64,000 nucleotides of DNA from Triparma columacea (taxonomy: Eukaryota > Sar > Bolidophyceae > Parmales > Triparmaceae): the NCBI GenBank assembly GCA_030267965.1, contig BRYA01001451.1, positions 4,270 to 68,269 on the forward strand, written 5' to 3'. The notes beneath the pieces are model-generated. The model saw only the letters and a program-made list of their open reading frames with translations, did not search any database and was not told the DNA's origin. Numbering within the stretch: the stretch's first letter is position 1; each line of letters opens with the position of its first letter. Below, piece after piece: positions 22,626 through 34,230 of this stretch. The position numbers and the translations under genes are program-made.

Positions 22626-23031
22626 GGTACTCTTTCACTTTAAAATAAATTGATTCACAAAAAAATACATTTTAAAATTTCAGAAATTGTTTAAAATCAT
22701 CAACAATGTCTTTTCAAACTATCAAAAAATATTTTCTTACTGAGCTCATCTTTGTATATAATTTCAATCAAATATATAATATATTTCAAATTGACTTTTA
22801 AATGGTTTTCAAATATAATAGCCAAATTTGATATTGTAGAAATCCAGAAATAACTCTCTATAAATATTGAGTTCTTCATTGTACCATATTTGCATATATT
22901 GATCATTCAATATTTATTAAATTAAATTAAAATCAAATGTAAACGCATCTCAAATTTTATAATTTTTTTTTGACATTTTTTGAGTCAACTAGAAAACCGC
23001 GTAAAGCTTCTTCTTTTCAACAATGTCTATG
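22626..23031. other. AT-rich island next to the transposon
   Basis: From about 22630 to 22990 the sequence is strongly AT-rich (roughly 80% A+T by eye), against GC-rich surroundings. It has runs such as AAATATATAATATATTTC and ATTTATTAAATTAAATTAAA. No gene is visible; the open frame at 22700-22906 (-) is a by-product of composition. It lies between the right TIR and the 3' end of the ankyrin-RING gene. Confidence 0.8.
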
Positions 23032-26000
23032 TTAGTCCCCCCCCCCCCCCCCGACGACGGTCGCCTCGGCCGTAATGATCCCCCCTCTTGCGCTGTCGCC
23101 CCTCTCCAAACTCATACTGCTCCTTCTCCTCTCCAATACGGCGGCGGTTGCATCGTTACTGTTCCTCATTATGACGACTGGCGCGTAGGGTACGTCTCCC
23201 TCTTCTCCCCTCTGGCTGTCGACCACCCCATCCCCGCTCATGTCGAACAAGCTTCCCTCCCTGCTGGTTAGGGTCGCAATTGGCGCTTGAAGGTTGATTT
23301 CGGCAGCAATGTTCTGGACCCTGCTGAGACAGAGTGGGCAGGTCCTGAACCTCGGGTTTTGGGCGCAATCTCCACAACAGGCCATGTGGCGGCAGGGCAT
23401 CAGAACACAATCTCTGGTGTTCACCTTGCAGATCAAACACTTGGTCATGTCCTCTGCCCTCTTCATCCTTACTGCAAACTCCTTCTCGACCCTCTCTGTG
23501 ATGGTCGCCAGGGCCTGCTTCATTTCGATGAGGTTTTCAACGCTCGCGATTTTCATTCCGGTCTCGCTGGTGATGACATCTCCAAGAGCTTTGAACCTCT
23601 TCACGACGGTCATGTCCTCACCTTCTTCTTGCACCTCCCCGACGATGTCTTGTGCTTTCCTGACGTCTTCCCTCGCTGCCTCTAACTTAATCTCCGCCTC
23701 TCTGACTTTCCCCCTGGCCTCGTCGACGGCCTCCTTGACTGCAAGCACGTATCCTTCTTCTCCTGCGATGGCCATCCTTGCTGCGTACCTTGTTTTGTCG
23801 TTTGTGGCGTACACTTCGACGTTCTTTCCGGTGCTGTCTTTGACGGACGCCGAAGCTGCGGTGGTTACGGTTATATGTTAGTGCGATTATATATTAGTGC
23901 GGCTATATGTTAGTGCGGCTAAAGAGATCAACCCCCCATCCCCCCAATCCCCCCCCACGGCTCGCTTCGCTCGCCGCCCATCCCCCCTACCCTCACCTCC
24001 GAATACTCCACACAACGCTAAAAGAACATCCTCATGCCCCTGCATACTTGCAAAGTGAGCTGCCGACCTGCCCAACCTGTCCTTCAAGGTGACGTTGCAG
24101 CTCCCCTCCTTGCACAGGTACGTCACGCAGTCCACGTGCCCCCCAAAACTTGCCATCATGAGTCCCGTCACACTGCTGTCCTCGCTCTGCCTGTCAATAT
24201 TGTAGCTCTCTCCAACACTTCTCCCCCCTTGCCTAGCCTCCCTGCCATGATACGCCATGCACTTGACGATCTCCCTGAGCGCTTTCGCCTTCCCTGTCGC
24301 AGAAGCCAAGTAAAAAGGGGTCGTACTATCCCCCCCCTCGATCCTCTCTCCCCAGTCCATGATGCCCATGTACCCGCAGGGCTTGAAGGGGTTAGCCCCG
24401 TGCTCCAGGAGCATCTTCACCATCACCCCGTTGTCATTCTTGACAGCCATGCTCAGTGCGTTTTCGCCGTCCTTGGTGATATTCGTGTTAACGCACATGA
24501 GGTGATTTCTCGGGTTCCTGCTATCCGCCGTCAAAAGCGCTTCCATCGTCGCATTGTCGTTCCCCCTTGCGCAAATCATTACAGCAGAATCCCCTGGTTT
24601 ACTACTCCCAGTAAAAATCATATTCACATCTGCTCCCAACTCCACAAGGGTCTTGACCCACTCCGGCTTCTTGAGCTCACAGGCCTTTCCCAACGCCGTG
24701 ATCTTGGGCCCATCTTCACCGTTTAGTATGCTATCAGCCCTCTTCCTCGACCCCATCCCTCCCATCTTCGAAGTGTTTACCCTTGCTAAATAATTCACCG
24801 GCGCGGCCTTCTGCCTCACCCTCTGGATGAAGACCTCCAAGTCTCCCTTGATAATTGCTGTGTCGTCTTTGCTTAAGGCCCCATTGATTGCCGCCATGAC
24901 ATCCCCGGCCCCGCTCTTAATCGCCTCGCTCAGCGGGGTTGCAGCTTCCACCTCCTCTCCCCTCTCAAACCCACCCCCACTACTTTGAGCACTCGGATCG
25001 CAGCCATATTCCAGCAGGCACGTAACCGCCTCTGCCCCCCCCCCCAAGCAGGCATCCATCAAAGGAGTCCTCCCCCTCAAGTCAATAGCGTTCGCGTCAA
25101 AGCCCCCTCCCTCTCCCTCCATCCCGCCCCATCCCTTCAAAATCCGTATTGCAGAAGCGCTCCCGCCCCTTCCAGCGTAGTGAAGGCTTATCCTTCCCTT
25201 TTTGTCCTTTATCCGAGCGTCGCTGCCTCTGTTGAGCAGCAGCTGCATGGCCTCCACGTGGCCATTGAATGAAGCCGCCATCAAGCAGGTCATGTCGTCA
25301 CACAAATACCCTTGATCCTCGCTACTTCCTCCACTCATTGCGATGGCCTTCGAAGCCGCTGCTGCACTGTGCAAGACATCCACGTCCGCCCCGTTCTCGA
25401 GCAGAACTCTGATAATATCAACATCGCCGTTCGCAGATGAAACGAACATGGGAGACAGCCCGTTCACCTTAAGGTTCACCCCCACTCCGGCGCCAATCAG
25501 CCTTTCAACTAGCGCCTTTTTTCTAGCCTGGGCAGCTGCGACAAGAATAAAACTCCCTCCCTCCCCACTAACCGGAACCCCTCCCAAGGTAGCCCCGTTC
25601 TCAAGCAACAGCTCCGCCCCTGCCACATTCCCCGTCATGACAGCAGACAGCAAGGGAGTGATAGCGCTCGGGCTTGCACCATCGAACGGCGCAACCAGGG
25701 CGTCGGCAGCGTAATTCACGTCAGCTCCAAGTTCGATTAAACATTTCACGCATGCAGTAGCCTCATCGCTGCTCTTGCTGCAAGCAACTATCAAAGGAGT
25801 GACGCCCTGGGCGACTCCAGCTGCCTCGCAAACATAGTCAACGCCGCAGTTGCCCCTCTCTATGTACTTCATCATCAATGTGAAGTTCTTCTCGTGCATG
25901 GCAGTGTCAAAACCCTCAAGCAACGTAATTACCCTTTCTGGTACAGTGTAGCTCGGAGGGACGATATTGATTATGTCAAGGGCCGAGTAGTTCTTCGTAT

Positions 26001-29000
26001 GCTCCCTGACAGTAATGTCTACCCCGGCCTCGATCAGCATAGAGAACATTTGACTCACGTCCTCCCCGTACCTCGGGTTGACGTGAAGGAACTTGCTTGC
26101 AGTGTGCAAGAGAGTGAAACCAAAGCTACAATAATTAGCGGAGGAGGGTTAGTTGTAAGAAAGTCAGTCAAAACCTTTCATTAGCTTTGCTTTGCTCGCC
26201 GTATTCGCTTTGCTCGCCGTATTTTCACTCTGCTCGCTTGCCATCCGCTCTTACCTATCCACGGCCCTTATTTGATCGAGACTGCTCTTCTTCAGCAAAC
26301 TTCCGAGCGTCGAAGTCTCACCGGCCAATGTAGCGTACTGAAGTACGTTCCTGCCCTCGACATCTACGCATTCCAGACTGGCGCCCCCCCCCAGTAGGAG
26401 ATTGCAGATATCATTTCGGCCCATCTTGGCACTCTCCATGAGAGCCGTTCTCCCCTTCTCATGAGGAGCGTCAAGAGAGAATAAGCTACTGTACGGCGAG
26501 CTAGCAGCGACTCCGGGATCCTTGCTAAAGTTGACGAAGCACTCCACTACCTTTCCGTCCCCTCCCCTCACTGCGTGAATGAAGGGAGTGTCACCCTTGT
26601 CGTCATAGTTGAGCGGATTCGAGCCCCACTCCAGCAAGTACTTGACGCACTGGATGCACTTCCCCCTCTTGTGCTCTGTCAGCCTTTTCGTTACCTTTTC
26701 ATCGAAATTGAACTCAGGATCGTATCCGCTCGCCCCAATAACAGCCTTAGCAAGAGGGCTCACCCCCCCCTGCACGATGGTCTGGCTTTCGTCCAGTTCA
26801 CCCCCGTTGAGCCCCCAGCCGCTGTTACGAAGGAGAACCAAAACGTCATCCTGCCCGTGGCTCGCTGCCACGTTGAATGCGTGCTCAGCTCCGTCTTCCC
26901 CGCAAGGGGTGATGGGGGAGGCGCCCCTTCTCAACAATTCTCTGACGTTCCTGCACTCCCCGCTTGGCTTCTTGCTCGCCGCCGCCAACGCCGTCAAGTA
27001 GCCACTGCAGGTGCTCAAGTAGTCAATGTGAAAATTCTTGTTGTCCACAAGCCTGTTAACCTCGTCCCACCTCCCAGCTGCGATGGCACACCCCATAATG
27101 TCAATCGTGGGGGTTAACCCGCTCGGCTCTTCTTCCCTATCCTTCGCTCCACGGTTAAACGATTCTAGAACGCTCAGGCAGCTTTCGTTGGCAAAGTTGT
27201 AGGTGCAGACGGAGGCTGAGTGTCCCATGAGGACAACGACCACGTTTTTGCAGTCGTCTACATCGATCTTATCATCCAAACTAGCCTTCACCGAGCTCAA
27301 CATGGCAGTGTTTCCATAGACATCCCTCATGTTTACGTAATTTTCGTTGTTACTTTCGTCCACGCTCGTCAGAAGTTGAACAATCCTCGAGAACCCATTT
27401 TTCGCCGCCACGTGCAGCGGGGTCTGAAGGTCCATGTCAACGCTTTCTCGGTCGGCTCCAAACTCGAGAAGCAGCTGAGCAGCCTCCGCATTGTTGCCGT
27501 CTGCGGCGACGTGCAGGGCGGACATCAGCTTCCCCGGGACATTCCTGAAGTCAATGGAGGGCACGATGTTTGTGAATTCGCAACTTTCTTCCTCCCTAAA
27601 GGAAGTCAGGAGGGCCCTCAGAGACTCTGAGTTGCCGGCAGCGGAGGAAGCGAAGCAGAGAGGCGAAAATTTGCTTATCGCATCGCCTTCCACCGTTGGA
27701 TCTGCCCCTTTGGAGAGAAGTTTCTTTATGAACTCCACCCTATTCAACATGGTGGCGGCCATCAGAGGGGTCACGCCAGTTATCTGACGATCGTTGATGG
27801 TGATGGAGGAGAGCTTCCTCGACCTCACGGACTGGGCGAGTCCCGCAGAACTATTCTTGGACCTTCTCCTTTCCTGGTTCTGGTTCGCGGACGAGACGAC
27901 CTTCTTTATCCTGTGGAATGCCCTCACGTTGACGTCGACGTCAAGCCGGAGGATGTTATCCATTTCTTCGCTAGCCAAGGCCAGCGAAGGTAGCGTCACG
28001 GCAATGAGCAGGGGTGTGAGGCCAGACTCGTTTGAAAAATTGGGAGAAATGAGAGACACTTTTTTAGGAGCTTCGAAGAAGTTTGTAGGGTCCGAATAAG
28101 GGACAACCTTGGAGGTCAACACGGAGACGACCTTTGTTAAATCCTTACTGTCGAGGGCCTCCTCCATCTCCTTTGCAGCACTCTCCCTCGCAGTGAGTAA
28201 ATTATCGCACTTGGAGCAGCAGCTTCCAGGTCCGGTCAAGTAGTCGATCGATCTGGGCTTCACCTGGTCCGGAGAGAAACCGTTACCGCAGCAGTCGCAA
28301 CGTACCGCCTTTGCAAACATGCTCAGCTTGGACCCGGTTGCGTGGCAGGTCTTGGCAGACTTGAAGAAGTCCTCGTCGGGGAGGTTGCTTGGATGGGGCG
28401 GTAGGGTCAGCTGGTCGAGGTGGGAAACAGGGTAGCTCAGAATTTTCTGAATCTGTAACTCATTCATCTGTGCGCCTGAAGTTTCGAAGAAGTGGGAGAG
28501 AAGCTTTTGAAACTTGTTCAATTCGGCGACCTCCTTGAAGGAAAGATACTTGCTCTTGGACCCCTCGACGCACTTAATCAGCAAAACGTTCGTCCTCCCT
28601 TCATAATCGCCGTCCAACTTCGCCTCTCCTCCCTTACCCATGCTGTTGGGGGGGAAGTGGAAGAGGGGAAGGGGGAAAGTAGATCAGCAAAGAGTTGTCC
28701 AAGAACAGCGGCGTGCGCTTCGTACTTGGGAAGGCTTGGCGACTGCCTAATTTTCCTATCACTGCTTTGCCCAACGACGACCAAGTAATTTCTCACCTGT
28801 AGACCCTCTGCCCCTTCTTGCTGTGCCCACCAAACTCGTCGTCCGTCATGAAAATAGAGTGATTAAGGATCCGAACCTTGCTCGATACCCATTGCTTCTT
28901 CCCATTGGAGCCCGATGTGAAAATATAGCAAGCCGCTGACACATCCACTACACTGATAGGAGGAAGAGAGGTTGTGGAGGAGGCAGGTAGGGGGTCGAAA

Positions 29001-29374
29001 GAAGCGAAGGACGAAACCACATCGCGCCTCCTCAGCTGCTGCCTGCCCTCATCCATCACCTGCTTCTCCTCCACGCACTGGTTGACCAGAGCCAACACAT
29101 GATCCTTGGCCGCATTGGCCTCTGCAATCATTTGAACCTTGTAATCCCGCGCGGGGGCGGCATTCACCAGCGAAATGTCCGGCGCGAACGCACCCAATGG
29201 TGTTTCTATCGCCTCCTCAGGGAGGGGAGGCGCCGAACCCCTGATATCCTGACGATCCAAGTCACTGATAGAAAGGAATGTACCATCATCGGCTGGTGCA
29301 GAGGGAGCCGACGGAAGATCGCCCAAAAGCGAACGACCTGATGGGACACTTTGGAGTTCTCTCGAAGGTACCAT
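23032..29374 (-). CDS. large ankyrin-repeat protein with C-terminal RING finger
   Basis: Four exons, 28797-29374, 26255-28642, 23997-26125 and 23032-23855 (phases 2, 2, 1), give 1972 aa. After a disordered N-terminus comes a possible PH-like segment split by intron 1. A Cys-pair cluster follows at about 295-335 (CDCCGNGF...GSCCSKCDNL), perhaps a FYVE-like zinc site. At least fifteen ankyrin repeats then span exons 2-3 (GVTPLMAATMLNRVEFIKKL, ALHVAADGNNAEAAQLLLEFGA, TPLHVAAKNGFSRIVQLL). A coiled coil precedes a C3HC4 RING (CLICKVNTRDCVLMPCRHMACC...CPLC), so E3 ubiquitin ligase activity is likely; the target is unknown. The coding region ends in VVGGGGGD, encoded by an uninterrupted 16-base C run (plus strand 23037-23052) just before the stop. 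It shares a 109-bp promoter region with the divergent coiled-coil gene. Confidence 0.85.
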
Positions 29375-29483
29375 CCTGTAACTCGTTCAAGTCAGCAACA
29401 GTTTTGTTTCGGATTTGACAGGGGTTCTGAAGAAGGAGACTCCGGCAGACATTTTGACACTCCCCTATTGAGATATCGCAAAA
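29375..29483. promoter_or_regulatory. divergent promoter region, ankyrin-RING / coiled-coil genes
   Basis: 109 bp between two opposite start codons. No specific element was recognised; the position alone implies a shared promoter. Confidence 0.45.
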
Positions 29484-31426
29484 ATGGATGGTGAGTGGTT
29501 CAACCAAATATGACGATAGAGCAATTGCGGAAACTCGACATAAAAAAACCAAACGTCCTGTCTTGGACGAAATGACAACAAAGATGACGAAAGCTTTCGT
29601 TTTGGGTTGTGAATGTTGTGGATTGCAGTCTGTTAACCTTGAAGATTCAACCTACGCCGATCTCATCTAACTCTTTCTCTTGTACCGTAGGCTGGGACGA
29701 TGACCTTGAGGACTTGGATCTTGATGATAGTGGCATGAGTCCGATGAGGGACGAAGCAATGGGTGTGCAGGAGGAAATACCCGCCGCTGAAGAGGGAGAC
29801 AAAGTTGACGCGGTGGAGGGGTTGGCTGCGAAACTTCAGGAGAGTCTCACCAGGTCCGAGGATCAAGTTGGGGATCTGCAGAAGAGGCTTGCTCAGTCGG
29901 AAGAGCAATGCTCAAGCCTATCGTTGTCTTTGTCAAAAGCGGAAGCGTTGGCTTCCGAGGTTCCTGGACTTAAAGAATCCCTGGAGGAGACGGAGAGCAG
30001 GTCGAAGGTGGCCGACGCTTGGATGGAGAATGCTCAGAAGAAGTTCGCTGAGATGGAGATAACATTGGACAAATCGAGAAAGGAGTCGGAGAGTGCGAGG
30101 GCAAGTCTTATCGACAAGGAAAGGTTGGAGTCAGAGATGTCTCAGTTTGCTGCTGCGGCTGCCGAGTCGGAGGGCAAGCTGTACTCCGAGATTGAGCGTC
30201 TGAAAGACGAGCTGAATAAGGCACATACAGAGATGGGGACTCTAAAGGAGGAGTTGACTAGCAAGGAGTCCGAATCAGGGCATCCGGTGGAAGAGCTGTT
30301 GAGCAAAGAGGCGGAGATCACGGCACTGAAGGACGAACTGAATGGCAAGGACACTGAGATTGGGGCGCTAAAGGACGAGCTGAATGACCAGCTGGATGGC
30401 AAGGACGCTGAGATTCTAACCCTGAAGCAAGAGCTGACTTGCAAGGACGCTGAGATGATTGTTCTGAACGACGAGTTTACGGGAAAGCGTGCCGAGATAA
30501 GACATTTGAAGGAGGAGTTAGCGAGCAAGGCTAATGAGATCGTAAACCTGAAGGACGACTTGACGGCTGAGATTGAGGTCCTGAAAGACAACTTGATCAG
30601 CAAGGACGCTGAAATCCTAACCCTGAAAGACAACTTGATCAGCAAGGACGCCGAAATCTTAAGTCTAGCGGACGACCTGCAATCTGTCAAGTTGGTGGAC
30701 CATTCTCAAATAAATGTCCCCCCCCCTGACCATGTTCTGCATGAGAAGGAAGTCGAAGAGCTCAAAGCCACAATCAAGGAGATAGAGTACAATAACGAGC
30801 AAACGATAGAGTCTTTCAGGGAGGAAATTCTCAGGCTTAATGAGGAGTCCGAGGAGAGGGAGAACACAATCGAGGAGAGGGAGAGAGCCATTAAAGAGAA
30901 CAAGAGAATCATAGAAACTTTGCGCTCTGAGGTTGCACCCCCTCCTGATGACTCGACACACACAGCTAGAATCCAAGAGCTGGAGGAGGAACTAGCGACC
31001 CTTACCGCTCACGCAACTGCTGCTGACGAATGGATGCAGAGCGCCAACGAGAACTTCGAGAAGGTTTGTGGTGACAAGGAAGAGCTTGAGAGGTTGTGTG
31101 ACGAGCGCTTGTCGCAGATCGAGACACTTGCCACAGAGAAGAATGGACTTCAAGAGCGGATGAGAGGACTCGAAATGAGCGTCGAATCGATGATGAACGA
31201 GAAAGCTGCTTCCCCATCCCCTCCGCCCCCCGAACCTCCCGCCCCTTCGGCCCAACAAACCACGATCGAAAGTGAACTTCTCGAGAAGCTCGCAGTCTCA
31301 GAGAAGCAGCGCGCAAGCGTCCTTGCCGAGCTCGCTGAAGAGAAGGAAAGATGCGCTGCGAAACTTTCAGCTCTCGCAGAAGAGGTCAGAGCGGAGCTCA
31401 AAAGATTACACGGTTTAAAGCAGTAG
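29484..31426 (+). CDS. long coiled-coil protein with 14-residue repeats
   Basis: The first exon is only 7 nt (29484-29490, ATGGATG) before a GTGAGT donor. Exon 2 (29691-31426) restores the acidic start MDGWDDDLEDLDLDDSGMSP, giving 580 aa. Nearly all of the rest is coiled coil. In the middle, a unit of about 14 residues (KDAEILTLKDNLIS and variants such as KDTEIGALKDELND) is repeated about a dozen times. A short Pro-rich break (SPSPPPPEPPAPS) precedes the last helix. The acidic Trp-containing N-terminus followed by a long rod resembles golgins and similar tethers, but there is no GRIP domain, so function is unassigned. An ORF starting at 29609 is an artefact of reading through the intron. Confidence 0.8.
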
Positions 31427-31484
31427 TTTTCTCTGAACACATGAATCGCTATTATTGAAGCCTTTCGTAGCTAAATCGAGGCGG

Positions 31485-33811
31485 CTAATCGAGGCGTCGT
31501 TTCTTCTTCTTCTTTTTCTTGTCCTCGCCGCCCGATGGGGGAGACTTCAGCACCCCATCAAGTTTTTCGGAACTGAAGACAACCTCCTTGCTCTCGTCCC
31601 TCAAGTCGTCCGCATCGACAAATGTCGTCACCGGACGATCGTCCATCACGTTCAGGTCTCCACGCCTGTCTCCCTCGAACTCCCTTCGCCTCTTCTCCTC
31701 CCTTTCGTAATTTGCCCTTGCCCTAGCTTCCTCCTCAGCCGCGAAGGCGGGGTGAGGGTCGTGGATCATGGGCCTGGAAAAGGTTCCCTTGATGGGCACA
31801 GGATGAATCCCGAAGTTGGGAATTCTCACCATTACCTCCGGGAGGCAAGTTCTGGTCTCTGCTGATTCCCAGCAGATTTTCATGAAGTCATCATGGGCCT
31901 TTGCCTCCTCGCCTGCGAGGAACTCAGGGTGCTTCTTGAGGAGGTGTTTCTCAAGGAAGTTCTTGTTTTTGAAGAGCTTCTTGCAGAAGTGGAACGAGCA
32001 CCTGTACCTCACTTCTCCCGTCTCCTCATTGGGCACTGCCTTGGCATGGTTTTCAAGCCAAACCTTCTTCGTCTCCTCTACCTCCACCTTGAGGTTATCA
32101 GAGAGCTCGTCCATCTCTTCACTATGACGTGCCTTCGGGTTCTCCTCCTTTTGCTTGGACTTGTCCTTCAGAGAATCGAGAGACTTTCGCAGTCTCTGTA
32201 AGCGCAGGGTTGAGATGGTAGAGTTGGTAGACGCAGAGCCAACGGGTGGCGCCTCAACCCCCTCCTCCTTATCGCCGTTTGACTCCGGTGCTCGCCGAAT
32301 GGCAGTCTTAAACTCGAGCATCTCCCCCTCTCTCTCGCACAGGTGAGCATCGTAAAAGAGATACATGTGGACCCTTCGGAGGTAGGCAACGCAGACATCC
32401 AGTACGAGGGTGGGGGCAGAATCCCCTGAAGTCTCGGAAGTCATCTGTTCTACAAGATTCTTCATCGAGAATTTGTCTGGGACGCCCCTGAGGGAGTCGA
32501 GCTCAGCAGCAATGAGAAGGCTGGGGTGGATGAGGGGTGGGGGGGGGTTTGGGTTAGAAATGTTGGCAGTTCAGGAAAGGAATATGCGCCTGTATCCCCG
32601 TCGCTCACTGTCTATCACCCCCCGCAGTTGCCTGTCCTGTCCCGTCATGCCCCACCTACTCACCTAATATCCTTGTCCTTCAAGATCTGCTCGGGTGAGC
32701 CCGACTCTTGCTCCAGAAGTTTCGCACCTCTCTCATTGAAACTCTTGACCGCAACGGTGCAGGTCTGACGGACGAAGTCCGGCTTCTCGTGGGCAGAATT
32801 ATTTGGGTCGAAGTCGCTCCCTTTGTTATCACCGTCAACCTCCTTCCTTCCGAACAAGTCCTCAACAGCAATCTTCACCCTCATGCCCTCATAGCGGAGC
32901 GACTTGATACCCTTGCCACCCAAGCTCGCCGAGGCGTAAGCGCACGCGTCCACGAACTCATCGTAGAACTCCTCAGTTTCAAACAAAACCCAACACACTC
33001 GGTTGTACGTCTTGTCCTTGGTCAGCCTGGAGAGGGCGTTGACGCGGCCGCTAATTATTGTAAAAGGAGGGGGAGACTTGGTGGCGTCTCTGTCATAATC
33101 ATTGAATATGCTCTTGAGCTGAGAGGCCAAAACCTTGTCGGAGCAGTACGGGGGGACGCCCTCGAGCTGAAGAGTTTTCGTTGAGTCACTCTTCTTGTTT
33201 ACGACTTCGTAAGAGTTCAGGTGTCCCGCCGGAGTTATGTTGACAGGGGCGTCTTTGGGGTTACTGGCATCAGAGTACTTCCGCTTCCCCTTGGGAGCTG
33301 CCGATGGACGAGAAACACCAGTTGAGAGGGCGTAGTCTGACCACCAACCGGCATCGTCTCCGCCACCACTCCCGCCTCCAGCTTTCCCCATAATCTCCTC
33401 CGCAAATACTTCGGCTTCCTTGACGGCTCTCTCCGTCGCAACTTCGACCGCAGTGGTCAAGTTGAGAGGTGAATAAATGTCACGGAACCACTCGTCATCA
33501 ATATGCACATTGAAGAAGGACCGGAGGATGGTGGTCCCAAAGTCCGCCCTATAATCATCGTACTTATCCTGCAATTGGCTTTTATCCCCTTCTTCATCTG
33601 GCTTCTTGGCCCCACCCTCCCCATTCCTGCTCTTGGTGTGTTCACGATAACAGAACTCGTCAAAACTCATCATGGGCGCATCGACGTAATCGAAGAACGG
33701 CGGCTTGACAGGAGGGGGCGGAGGCTCCCGCCGAGGAGGCTTGTTACCTTGAGGGCGATCTCGCTTTGGAATCAAGGGCTTGACGGTGCCATCGGGAGGC
33801 TGCCAGTCCAT
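31485..33811 (-). CDS. ARS2: SERRATE/ARS2 homologue
   Basis: ARS2/SERRATE couples the nuclear cap-binding complex to RNA processing, microRNA maturation and decay. Exons 32664-33811 and 31485-32520, joined in phase 2, give 727 aa. I choose the ATG at 33811 (MDWQPPDGTV), because the upstream in-frame extension to 33925 is hydrophobic and unlike the family. The N-terminal region has MMSFDEFCYREH and YDDYRADF...FFNVHIDDEWFRDIY, as in the SERRATE N-terminal domain. An RRM-like fold follows (KTLQLEGVPPYCSDKVLASQLKSIF). The C-terminal zinc finger reads RYRCSFHFCKKLFKNKNFLEKHLLKKHPEF, the strongest family signature. The tail is Lys-rich (DKKKKKKKRRLD) instead of the Gly/Arg/Pro tail that binds RNA in other lineages. 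Confidence 0.9.
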
Positions 33812-34230
33812 AACTATAAGGAGAATATAAGGAGAAGGGGAGGGGAGTGTTAGGTTTGTAAATGCTATCAAAACAAACGACAAGCATACAAGAATCGTCA
33901 AAAGCTTGTGAGGAGTTGGAAACATGAGACGAAATTAGGGACGCTAGTCTCGGAGGTGATATTATGTGCTGATATTGTGCTGATACTATCATTAGATGGG
34001 ACATGACTGACAACAATATTTAGAAATGAGCATTATACGACACATACGCACAACAAAATCAACTAAGAATGCTTAAATTCCCACCTAAAACTAAATACCT
34101 TGGGGGACGGACTTGGGCAGGGTGGGGGGGGCAGGAGGGGGAGGTCTTTGAGGTAAATAATTGTCAGAACGCGACTGTATGAACAAGAAAGAAAGCGAAA
34201 ATTATTTCTAGTTGAAACGATCAAACTCAG
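33812..34230. other. intergenic, ARS2 promoter / DERA downstream
   Basis: 419 bp upstream of ARS2 and downstream of the aldolase gene, both on the minus strand. AT-rich around 33950-34090 with a short G-rich run near 34115-34145. I see no gene; the ORF at 33744-34016 (-) overlaps the ARS2 5' region and has no features of a protein. Confidence 0.5.

Noticed and set aside
22700..22906. 68-aa minus ORF in the AT-rich island
   Set aside because: Composition is that of the island (Ile/Lys/Asn/Phe), with no homology or gene signals.
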